In this document: one piece after another, positions 1 through 9,651 of the stretch
Layout: the number at the start of each line of letters is the position of its first letter
Numbering within the stretch: position 1 is the stretch's first letter
Source: Solicoccozyma terricola
Lineage: Eukaryota; Basidiomycota; Tremellomycetes; Filobasidiales; Piskurozymaceae
Length of the DNA: 64,000 bases
Reading direction: 5' to 3'
Assembly: GCA_001600875.1 (NCBI GenBank)
Contig: BCLD01000014.1
Location: 89,724-153,723 of the forward strand
Notes under the pieces: generated by a model
What the model saw: the letters and a program-made list of their open reading frames with translations, nothing else
The model's database searches: none
What the model was told of the DNA's origin: nothing
Translations under genes and position numbers: made by a program

Positions 1-300
1 ACTCGTGCGTATGAGTTGACTTTAAAGCCATATCATCCCTATCTAGTCCGACCTGTGTTCTACGTGAGTTCTCCTCTCCTCACTTTTTCACAGACGAGCC
101 TCTCAGGGAAAGCTGATCCGTGATCATTGCGGTGACAGCTCGCGATGAAAACTTGTCCATACCGTTCGAATTTTTACCCTCGTTTGGGAACACCAACGGA
201 TGTCGTTCAAGCTGAATTGAAAGAATGGTTGGACGGACTAGATAGAGTGATAGTGAGGATGAAGGTCGTTTATGCGGAGGGAGGTTACGGGAAGATCTGA
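1..300 (+). CDS. glycolipid transfer protein (HET-C2 type), 3' end only
   Basis: This is the C-terminal part of a GLTP-fold protein; such proteins bind and move glycosphingolipids between membranes in the cytosol. Codons 1-63 read in frame from the first base and contain KPYHPYLVRPVF, the GLTP segment with the conserved histidine that contacts the lipid amide. An intron (64-138, GTGAGT to CAG) joins this to an exon reading LAMKTCPYRSNFYPRLG, the family's usual continuation, and ending at TGA 298-300. The rest of the gene lies upstream of the window. The splice is supported by an open frame on both sides and by the match across the junction. Which glycolipid it carries cannot be told from this fragment. 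Confidence 0.85.
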
Positions 301-1176
301 AAAGAAGCATCGGGGGGTAGTTTGTATCAACGTTTTTCTTTCTCTTTCTTTCTTTTAGATGGCTGGTAAAGCGTCGTCGTTGTGTTTCACCAATTCGCAA
401 AGCATGTGTGTATGTACAATGCATGTTTGTATGTCGTCGCCGGCCCTCACCACCACCACCTCTGACCCTTCTTCGTCCTAACCACGCGTCGAGGACAGGC
501 GGGGAATGCAACAACAGGGGAACAAGATCGGCAAGGTGAAGGTGGTGGATAGCCATCAAAGAGTGGTCAGACGAGGTCTGCGTGATAGCTAGGTGTCCAT
601 CCCTACCGTCCATCAACTCAAAATGCCCGCAGACCGCAACACTTCCGCCGCACCCTCGTTCCCGGGAACCACCACCCATTCCACCTCGTCAAAACCAGCG
701 TCCGATCGTGCTGCGGAGTCTTCACACCTCGACCTTTGATTCTGCTCATTGGTATTGCTATCAGGCAGTGAGTTGCTTTTGAATCTGGTCATAACCCTCG
801 CTATAGCTAACTTTTTGTGTCTCCACGGCATCAGGTGAACATCCTAGCTGCTGTGCGTAGAGAACAAAAGAGATTACCACCCTCCTCTTGCTGAATTTTT
901 GCCCGTGTCCTCGACAGCTCTGTCCCCAGGAATCGCTACTAGACACAGAGACAAACTCAAGGTCTTCGCTGCTGTCACGTACACTGCGGACGTCCTCAGA
1001 AAGACATCAATTTCTCAGCACAGCGCATCGAGTCACGTCGGAAAAAAGTTGCGCGACTTTGTGTATGGCTACGGAAAAGGTTCGCTCATCATGGAAGAGT
1101 GTCATGGCATATGTTATTTTTGGATATATGGGGTCCACTTTGCCTTCTCTACGTTATCATACACGCATGCAGTGCA
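301..1176. other. unresolved inter-gene stretch with plus-strand intron-like signals
   Basis: Nothing recognisable lies in 301-620. From 623 (ATG in a good context) an S/T-rich frame runs to a stop at 737. Two well-formed plus-strand intron candidates follow, 768-834 (GTGAGT, GCTAAC branch, CAG) and 853-917 (GTGCGT, CTGAA branch, CAG), flanking an 18-nt exon. The next open frame (918-1216) runs past the stop of the minus-strand hydrolase. I could not make one continuous protein from these pieces. This may be a small multi-exon gene or a transcribed non-coding RNA. Confidence 0.25.
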
Positions 1177-3799
1177 TCACATCCAGAGGGATTTAGCAAA
1201 TTTGGGCAACTCCTGAGGTCCCGGAAAGTTGCTCTTGGGAGCCTCCTCGCAGAATGTCTCAAAATCCTTCGGCAGCTTGCCTTCGTTATAGTAGGCATGT
1301 GTGATCTTGGTCATGCAGTCACTGAAGGGGACGAGGTAGGAATGTCCTGTGAGGTTGAAGCTGCTTAGCAGATGGATAGAATGCATGGACCCAAGCTCGC
1401 TCACCGGTGGCGTTCTGAATGACGTGCCTGCTTTGGCCTGGATATCGTTGAGCCATCTCACGGCCCGAAATGGCTGGGGTGATGGGGTCGTCTATTGCGA
1501 GAGGATTGAGTGCGGGGTCCTGCGGAATGATTTCTAAGATACTCACGACTATTGGATAACACGAGGATGGGGTTCGCCAAAGAGCTCTAAGAGGAGATGG
1601 TCGAATCAGCGGATATATGCAGATGCGGTTGGAGCCATGCTCACATTCCAAGGGCCCTGGATGGTCGTCGTACGCAAGATTGAGCATTTTAATATCGCTG
1701 TGGTCATGACGAGCAACTCACCTCAAACCTTTCGACGGGATCCTCGCTGCGAGGCCAGAATTGACATCCACCGTGCTGCTCCATGAGGTTGACGCTGTAG
1801 ATGTATCGCTCTATAAGATGCGCCATCGGAACCCCCAACTCGCTCCACTCACGTAGCTCCGAACGTCGGGGAGACCTTTTGCACGACCTTGAGTAAATCA
1901 TCTATCATTACCTCCGCTGTCGGGAATGGCTCTCCCTCCACATATGGAGGCATGTCGGCACATGACACCGCTAGACGGCCCAGGTCTGTCTGCCCGTTAA
2001 AAACGAATCCGTCCGGGTCTGCTTTGGGGTGATATGGAATGGGTCTGGCGGATCGAGAGACGAGAGCCGAGGCATTTCCTTGCATGGCATCGGCAAGCGT
2101 ACGGGCGAATCGACCCCAACTTGAAGGGGATTGCATGACCTCGAATAGTTGGGCTGCACGTATTCGCATTGGGAGTATCAGCCGTAGAGTGCGAATGGCA
2201 TAAGTACCATCTCAGGGACTCACATCTCACCATTCCTGATTTCAATACGGCGTTTCTCCCCTTCGTCACGATGGGCTTTGGGTTGTCGTACAGATCCTTG
2301 ATGAACGAGTTGATCCGGTTGCTAACGTCCTCCCCACTCTTGTCGCCCTTTTGAGTCAACGCACAGTCTTCAGGTCCAGCAACAAAGCACTCTTGAGCGA
2401 ATCTGCGGTACGATTTCCTGATACGACGAATGGAGAAACATCAGGAGAATGATTCTGGACTTCCTTGGTTTCCCCCGTGGGCTTACTCTGCGTCGCCGAG
2501 AAGCATACCGAGTAGTTTATAGTTTTCATAATGCTCGCCCGTCCAGCTATATGGGGAAATGGCTTCAACATGATTTGGTTGTCTCGGCGTGTGCATGTAC
2601 TCACTCGGGAGGACTTGCGACTCCGTGAGCGACAACTCGGCCAATCTTGTTTGGTAGCATGTTGATGAGATATTCGGCTAAACAGATCCATCACCCCGTC
2701 AACCTAACCCCCTCTCTTCAAACCGGTGCAAAACTTTCACTCACCAACAATCGTACCGTAGCTTCCCCCAATGAAATTAATCGGCGCATCTTTTCCCTCG
2801 AGGGCTTCTGACAATCTTTCCATGTCCCTGATCAAGATCGTTGTTCCCATATACTTGAGAACGTCCGCGCCCAAATTTTCACCACAAATCTCAGCTTGAC
2901 CCTGAATAAGTCCCAGAGCCTCCTTCTGCTGCTCTACCAGAGATCCAAGTGCCTCCTTTGTGAATGGGTCAGTAGGAACCTCGAAAGTGCTCTCTAGAAC
3001 AGTATTGGCCTTGTATACCGCCGCTTCAGCTGCTGAAGCGTGGCATTGCACGTTAGGTACCGTCCGACCTAGTCCTCGACCATCCCACGAGATAAGGTCG
3101 TAACGCCCTCCAATGGCATCAAACAGGTTCCTACCAAGACTGAACGATGCGCTGCGTCCTGGAACACCAGGTCCTCCGTAGTTTGCCATAACAGAGCCTA
3201 ATCGGTGGCTCTTCGGAACCGTTGCAGGGATTTTGGAAACTGATAGCTTGGTGACTCCGACGGAAGGGTCGTTGTAGTCGGTTGGAACCCTGAGAAAGGG
3301 ATAAATGCTGTCAGGATGGGGGAGCGTGGCTAATTCCAAGACCATTGTTCACCTACTCAAAGGTCCCACAGAACACAGTCTTGTCCTCCCAGCATGGTTG
3401 CCAATCAATGCCCTTGTGGTTCTTGCCATGCTAGAAGGGATGCGCGGTCTGTCAATTTTTATCATCGTAACCAGTTGACGAACTAACATGGCGACCACAA
3501 TGACCTGCCAGCTGGTGCGACAGCAATCCCAGGGCCGCTACACCTAACAGCGCTCTAAAAACCACCTTCTTCACCGGTATCGACTGAGTGGTCGCTTCCT
3601 CGACTTCATCTCCGTTTTGGCCGTTTTGGGAGTTGAAATCCGCGTGCTCCTGACTGAAGCCCAACTTCTCAGGATCTTGCATTGTAGGCTGTGTGTTATG
3701 CTGAGCGATCATACCGATGCTCAATCCATTTGTCTGTTGACCCTTACGCCGGATCTGAACCTTGGTCGGCATTCTCCGAAGGGTGACTGACCACCACAT
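1177..3799 (-). CDS. membrane-anchored TAP-like alpha/beta hydrolase (copy A)
   Basis: This is a probable serine peptidase or esterase of the tripeptidyl-aminopeptidase-like alpha/beta hydrolase family. The N-terminus has two candidate starts (ATG 3799 and 3772). A polar cytosolic-type tail is followed by one hydrophobic segment (VVFRALLGVAALGLLSHQL), suggesting a type II membrane anchor. After two introns the family signature CGTFEVPTDYNDPS appears, then an oxyanion-type NYGGPG and the nucleophile elbow GGSYGT (near 2740-2760). The C-terminal exons hold a DPITP motif, the expected catalytic acid, and GHS as the probable catalytic histidine, ending at TGA 1177. Several short introns interrupt it. 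It is a paralogue of the gene at 36175-38819. The substrate is unknown. A TCACGTGA palindrome lies just upstream at 3814-3821. Confidence 0.8.
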
Positions 3800-3813
3800 G
3801 GCACCAAATTAGG

Positions 3814-3821
3814 TCACGTGA
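3814..3821. promoter_or_regulatory. E-box-type palindrome TCACGTGA
   Basis: A perfect 8-bp palindrome, 15-42 bp upstream of the two possible starts of hydrolase A. In fungi CACGTG cores bind bHLH factors of the Cbf1/Pho4/Sre1 kind. The function here is inference from position and core sequence only. Confidence 0.35.
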
Positions 3822-3894
3822 TCATGTTTAGATAGGCAATTTGGCGAAGTCAGGGTTATTATCATCTATAAGGACAAGGAGGGACATCTCCCAA

Positions 3895-5707
3895 TCAAGC
3901 AGCACAAGCATCAACCACCAACTTCTCCGCCTTCTCCCACTCTGGCAACAGTGCATCGTACACTCTCACCGCCTCTTCATTCGGCTTCACCATGAGTTTC
4001 AAACCTTGATCCTCAGCTGCTTCTCGCATCGTACCCTCTGCATCCTCGTGACTTCCAGTCTCTCGTCTCCAAGCTGTCATGCCTAGGATCGCACCACCGA
4101 TACTGGCACCTGCCGTACTGGTGTAACAGTATACTTCGGCGTCCATCACATCCGCGAGAACCTGGAGGACGACGACATTCCCACTCGTCCCACCTGTTGC
4201 AATGATTCGACGTGGTTTCCCACCTTGATGCGGGAGAAGAGCTACGGTTCGAGATCTCATGGAAAGGAATTGTCCTTCAACTACCGCTCGTACGTCGATT
4301 TTCCCATCCTTGAACGATTCGATACGATTCCATCCTCCATCTGAACCACGTTCGAACCTGAATGTACCCTCGACTCCATCCGGTATAATCTCCTTCAAAT
4401 CAAAGTAAAACCCAAGTTTCCCATCATTACCCGGTATCGTAGTTTGCAACGCTTCATTGAATGCATCCCAACTCTCTCCAACAGCTGTATCCCTGACGAG
4501 TTGTCGTGTCAATGAACCATTTTTGAAGCACAACATGCCCATGTACGAGCCTGGTGCAGTGGGATGAGCGAGGAGATGTGAAGTCGTGGTTCGAAGTGGA
4601 GGTGGTGATGGCGGGAGGGTGATTAGTAGGGTTGTGGAAGTACCAAGGGAGACGAGAGCGTCAGATGGGTTGGTTAGAAGGATGATTGAAGCAGGGTTGT
4701 CGCCTGTGAATGGAGCGATCACGCATTCTGTGCCAGCCCCGGGGGGGGGGGGGATCACATATCAGCTTTCTCGTGATGGATTATGCGGAAACGAACCCAA
4801 CAACCACCACTCACCATCTGAAAACCCAAATCTATCCCTCCACCACTTCCCAATCCTTCCCACTGACTTCCCACCTTGCACCGGATCCGCTCCCAACTTC
4901 ACCTTCAACTCGTCACCTCCACATTCCCTCACCAACTGAGCATCCCATTTCCGCGTATCGATATCCATGAGATTCATACCTGATGCGTCTGCTTGATCGG
5001 GTGGAGCGAGTGATTGAATGAGGAGAGTGGAGAGGAATGAGGAAATGAGAGTGATGTGAGCTGTACGTGAGTATGTTGATGGATCTTCTTTGTATAGCTG
5101 GTACGCCGCCTCAATAAATCGTTAACGTGCTAGTACGATGGAATATTCAGAAAATCAGCCAACTCACCTTCCGTATTTGAGTCCCTGTGAATCGTTCATA
5201 TGCTCTACTTCCCGTTTTATCACTCAACGCCTGTGCGCCACCAACTGCTCTTTCCAATTCCCTGCACTCCTTGGTAGTCGACGAGTCCTGCCAGATTGGA
5301 GAATCCAATCGAGAATATACGACGGATGGGTCGAGTTGGGATGATAGTGTGGATGAGGAGGAGAGAGCGGAGAGTGTTGGGAGGAACTCGGATGTAAGGT
5401 AGACGGAACCATGTTGTTGAGCGGCACCACCAACACCTCTAATCCTTCCAACAACCTCCTTCCCCATCTTCTCACTCATCCTCTCGAAACACAACTCGAG
5501 CGCCTCAACCCAACATGCCGTAGGACATACAGCTACACCACCTTTCCTGTGTATACTCCCATCCTTGGTCCCATATTGCGGGAGATCACGATCAAAGTGG
5601 ACGGCAGCTTCGTATACGAGCTCGCGGGATGAATCGATGAGGGAGAGTTTGAGTTGTTGGGTGGATAGATCGAGGCCTAGGAAGAGGTGGGATGATTGTG
5701 TGGCCAT
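3895..5707 (-). CDS. XKS1: D-xylulose kinase
   Basis: A cytosolic FGGY-family sugar kinase that phosphorylates D-xylulose to xylulose 5-phosphate, feeding pentose catabolism into the pentose phosphate pathway. The start is ATG 5705-5707 (MATQSSHLFLGLDLSTQQLK), which gives the family's N-terminal phosphate-binding DLSTQ motif. Exon 1 also has GAAQQHGSVY and the SRLDSPIWQDSST substrate region. The next exon reads through ADASGMNLMDI, and after an intron comes APFTGDNPASI with SLGTSTT, the ATP-domain motif. A TGGTSGN segment precedes the C-terminus, and the stop is at 3895. The intron before the APFTGDN exon carries a C13 tract (G13 at 4741-4753) between a CTGAT branch-like site and its CAG. The gene appears intact. 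Confidence 0.9.
4741..4753 (-). repeat. C13 tract in xylulokinase intron
   Basis: Thirteen G on the plus strand, read as C13 in the transcript, in the 3' part of a xylulokinase intron just before its acceptor CAG. Confidence 0.9.
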
Positions 5708-6078
5708 GTTGTGGATGATTTGTGGATGGTTTGTGGTTGAGAGGATGTCACTGTTCACCTTCTCGACACCAGACTCGACTCTTTAAGTGGTTTGCGACGC
5801 GGTGTTGGTCTGTCTCCGAGTTATCGCCGGGTATACACCGAATAGTGGATGGAACGGACATCACGAGTGACGTCGAGCTGGATGGTGATGACGATGGGGA
5901 GATGGAGATGATAGCGATGGAGATGGCGGCGACGGCGACGGTGACGGTGACGGTGACTGAGAAGTAACAACCGATGGACCCCAGACGCAGCAGCGATCAT
6001 TGATCGGATAAAGCCCTATCCTACCGTCTCCCAATTATTACATGCAACCCATCTCTATCATCCCCTTTCCCTCCCTCT
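5708..6078. other. xylulokinase upstream region with GGCGAC/GGTGAC microsatellite
   Basis: A non-coding gap between xylulokinase and the E2 gene. A GATGG/GGCGAC/GGTGAC-type tandem repeat occupies about 5879-5960, and a TGACGTCG CRE-like site lies at about 5869-5876, some 165 bp upstream of the xylulokinase start. No gene is seen. Confidence 0.5.
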
Positions 6079-9000
6079 CTAAAGCATGAACGTCAATGGC
6101 TGCTCAAGGTACCCCTTGAATGCCTTCAACCACGTCGCACCAACAGCACCATCCACAGTCCTGTGATCACTGCTCAACGTAGCCTTCATCACGCGTGCCA
6201 CCTTGAATCCCTTCTCCTCCTCGGGAGCAGGCACGAGTCGGTCTTCAGTGGCGCCGATGGCGAGAATGCATGATTGAGGTGGGTTGATGATGGCGGTGAA
6301 ATCGGAGATACCGAACATGCCGAGGTTGGAGATGGTGAATGTACCGCCCTGCAGTTTGCACGTAGCCCCGTCATAGTCAGTACACAGCTCTTCAACAACC
6401 CCCGGGACAAACGATCCCCACAACACCCACCTGGTACTCTTCCGGCTTCAATTTGCCATCCCTAGCCTTCGCAGCAAGCGCCTTGGTCTCAGCAGAGATC
6501 GATCCCAGACCTTTGGAACCAGCGTCTTTGATGATAGGAGTGATGAGACCGTTGGGGGTGGCAACAGCGACGCAAATATCCGCTTTCTTGTATCTGATGG
6601 TGGGGAGGGGGGGGGGGGGAAGGTTCATGTCAATAAATGCAAAGGCGCCGGCGCCAGAACACCACTCACTGCCTGATGGTCTCGCCGAGCCATGCGGAAT
6701 TTGCCTGGGGGACATCAGCAAGTGCCAATGCAGTGGCCTTGACGACTGTAGAAGTGCAGGCGAGAATTAGTAAACGTATTCCGAGCTGTTGCCCGTTGAC
6801 ACCCACTAAAGTCGTTGACCGAAAGCTTGTTCTTGCCATCACCAGCCTTGTTGAACATTTCTCGAAGTTTCATCACTCGGTCTACACAGGAATCCCCCCG
6901 CCATCAGGTAAAGATCAGCTCTCGCAATCCACTACCGAAAACCCCGTCGTCATCCACATACCCATGTTAATCTCCACAGTCAAGTAGTAATGCGGCAACT
7001 GCTGCTTGCTCTCCGTCAACCTCTTGCCGATCGTCCTCCTCATGCTCGAGACGGGGATGTCCTCGTACTCGGCAGCGGCGACAGGTGCGGCTTGGCCAGG
7101 GAGGGTGGACTTGCCGGCTGTTGGCTTGGCGGCGGTGGCGGAGGAGGCCTTGTAGCCTTCGATGTCGGCCTGAAGGGGGTGAGGATTGTCAAATTGTCAG
7201 TATGACGTCGAATAAGATGCCGAATTGATATGAGCCACATTCGGGGTATCATTCGTCTGATTGCGAAAGTCGAACGCTACTCATCTCGCACAATCGGCCG
7301 GGCCTCCCGAACTAGGGCCCTTAACTGCAGAACGCCGACTGTGCTTCGAGATGCACGTCGGACCAACGAAGATGCCAGTTTCGGCACAGTCTCCATGTCT
7401 CTTTTGATATGCTGACCGATCCTATGATATCTCGTCTGTTTCTCACTCCGTTCTCCCTCTTCCCTCTCCCTTCCGGATGCGTCATCTCGTAATGGTCTTT
7501 CTCGCTCTGTCGTTATCACCCTCCCTCTCCTCTTCGCACTGGGGGATGAGGTAGGGGAGACTTTGGACTTGCCCGACTTGCCCGAATCCCATTTCGAGCA
7601 AGAACTCGCTCTTTAAATGGGACCGTTCTGGACGGGTAGTCCCACTTGCCGCAACCTGACTGCTCACGATCTACTACTCGCTCATATCCTCTCCTCTCCC
7701 CTCTCAAAACCCAACCCTCGTCACTCACCTTGACAATCCTACCCTCTGGCCCAGTCCCCTTCACATCCTTCAACGGCACACCCCTCTCCAATGCCAACTT
7801 CCTCGCAAGCGGACTGGCAAAGAACGTCGGCCTGTCCTCGCCGTGCTCCTTGATCGGCGACTTCATCTCCTCTGTCCCACCACCCGCTCCGTACTTGGTC
7901 TGATCAGCAGGAGTCGCCAACGATGGGGTGACACCGGATGACTTTGAGTCAGAGGTGTCTTTTGGCTTTTCTTCGGATTTGGGGGCGGCGGCGGCGGCGG
8001 CGGCGGCGTCACCTTCAGCGGCGAGTGCCTCGGCGCCTGACAGGTCATCTCCTTCTTCAGCGGTGATGGCGATGGTGGTACCGACTGGGACAGCCTTGGA
8101 CCCGTCTTGGACCTGGACGGGTTGACGGAGATCAGCAAGATCCTGATCGGGGGTGACACCATCGCACTTACGAGGATTTTAGCCATGACACCGTCTTCCT
8201 GAGCTTCGACATCCATGGTGGCCTTGTCGGTTTCCTGAATGGGAAGGGGAGGGAGGAGGTGGGTCAGCTTGAGAATCGTGACACATCATGTCCTCTCGCA
8301 ACCACGACACCACCATTCGTTCACGGTTTCGGACAAAAAAGTCCACGTCTGAAACCACAACCAACAGAAGTCGACGGTGGTGCACCGGAGACTTTCTTTG
8401 ATCGTGAATTCGGACATTAAAGATGCTGTTCGCAACGAACAGACGGGTGAACGCCATATCGCCCCAAACATCGAACTCAGGTCGCGCTCGTTGAGCTTGA
8501 TGAAGGGTTTTTGCTTCCAATGATAGCCAAAAGCGAACCCTCCATACAATCGTAGAGTATTGCTCTCTGTTCTCGTTGAAGTGCAACTTTCTGCTCTAGC
8601 TGAAGGAAAGCACTCTACGCTCGTCGAAATGCATTTGGTGCTCGCTAGGGTCGCAAGAACGAAAGACATTCTCTGCGCGCGCAAGGCAATATTGCTCGCT
8701 CTGCTCGCGAAGAGCAGAAATGATTGCCCACTACGTTCGCGGAAGAAAGCTCCCTAAACTGGAGTTTGTCTTCGCTCCGGCGAAGAAATGGGGGTGCTCG
8801 CTTGGATCGCGAAGACATGCTCGCACGCAAACACGCTTCGCCTCGCACTTACAATTTCCAACAACACATCCCCGGCCTCAAAGGTCTCCCCTTCCTTCTT
8901 CTTCCAACTTGCAATCCCACCCTCCGTCATAGTGGGGCTCATCGCCGGCATTGAGAATTTAGTAAGAGCATGAGCTGGAGCGGAAGTTCGAAGAGCTGTT

Positions 9001-9137
9001 GGAGGTAACACCGATGCGAAACAGAATCAGCGCGAGTTTGGAACACGATGCAAATACCACTACCACCTACACCGTGCAGCGACGACGATTGCACCCCGCC
9101 TTGCGACGACAGACCTGGCCGCGTGGACAGCGTACAT
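6079..9137 (-). CDS. LAT1: pyruvate dehydrogenase E2, dihydrolipoamide acetyltransferase
   Basis: The mitochondrial core subunit of the pyruvate dehydrogenase complex, which transfers acetyl from lipoamide to CoA. Exon 1 (ATG 9135-9137) encodes an Arg/Ala-rich, acid-free start ([20 protein letters not shown]), a typical matrix-targeting presequence. One lipoyl domain follows ([14 protein letters not shown] ... [12 protein letters not shown], lipoylated Lys in DKA). Then come an Ala-rich linker, the E3-binding domain ([18 protein letters not shown]), and the catalytic domain with [13 protein letters not shown], which holds the catalytic His and Asp. The stop is TAG 6079-6081. Two introns are very long for this window: 8235-8852 (618 nt), which splits the lipoyl domain just before ETDKA and is filled with a degenerate repeat, and 7170-7728 (559 nt). 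A smaller intron has a C13 tract (6607-6619). The gene appears intact. Confidence 0.93.
6607..6619 (-). repeat. C13 tract in LAT1 intron
   Basis: A G13 run on the plus strand, C13 in the transcript, lying between a TTGAC branch-like site and the acceptor CAG of an intron in the E2 catalytic domain. Confidence 0.9.
8565..8846 (-). repeat. degenerate tandem hairpin repeat inside LAT1 intron
   Basis: About ten imperfect units of 20-35 bp, read on the plus strand as variants of GTGCTCGCT-n-TCGCGAAG-AAATG. Examples are GTGCTCGCT at 8638-8646 and 8794-8802, TTCGCTCCG at 8771-8779 and AAGGCAAT at 8683-8690. Many units contain short inverted complements (CTTCGC/GCGAAG) that could fold. The same words occur in the long intron at 35206-35619 of an unrelated gene. 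Confidence 0.65.
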
Positions 9138-9651
9138 GATTCGATGAGGGATGGTTGAGAGGTTGAGGGATGATACGATGTTCACGAGCGAGCGACTGTT
9201 GGACCAAGTCCATCTCCCCAAAAGTAGGAGCACGGAGCGGGAGGGATGGGAGCGGACATCGGGGAGGGCGGACATGGGGCATGTAGCGGACATCGGGGAA
9301 TAGCGGACATCAGTCACCGGTAATGTCCGCCCGTCCCTCCACCGGCGACTAACCTTTTGAAATGTTGCTAGTTCGACCTCGTGTTGTTGTAGATCGATAT
9401 TGAATATGAATGTACAGGCTTGAATCTTATACGAGCGGACAATACTATATCTGATGCTATACCACTGAGATGATACTCAGGTAAAACCTCAGATGATATA
9501 CGTGACGACAAGTCTCATTTTAAAAGCACGCCCTTTAATCCCTACCCATACAGCCCATTAACCCTCAACCCTCTTCTCACATACCCTTCGTTCCCATCCT
9601 CCCAACATTTGCGCTAATAACCTGACGTGGGTCGTATAGGGATATCATCAA
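9138..9651. other. LAT1 upstream region
   Basis: Non-coding. The part next to LAT1 carries the GCGGACAT array described separately. The remainder (9340-9651) is AT-richer and without features I can name. Confidence 0.5.
9252..9330. promoter_or_regulatory. GCGGACAT array upstream of LAT1
   Basis: The octamer GCGGACAT occurs at about 9252, 9268, 9286 and 9303, and in inverse orientation (ATGTCCGC) at 9323-9330, all within 80 bp and 115-195 bp upstream of the LAT1 start. Direct copies are spaced 16, 18 and 17 bp apart. CGG-containing words are typical of Zn2Cys6 factor sites, but no specific factor can be named. Confidence 0.45.

Noticed and set aside
80..679. Long minus-strand open frame (about 199 codons)
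   Set aside because: It overlaps the GLTP last exon antisense, has low-complexity composition and no family resemblance; the plus-strand GLTP match explains the coding signal.
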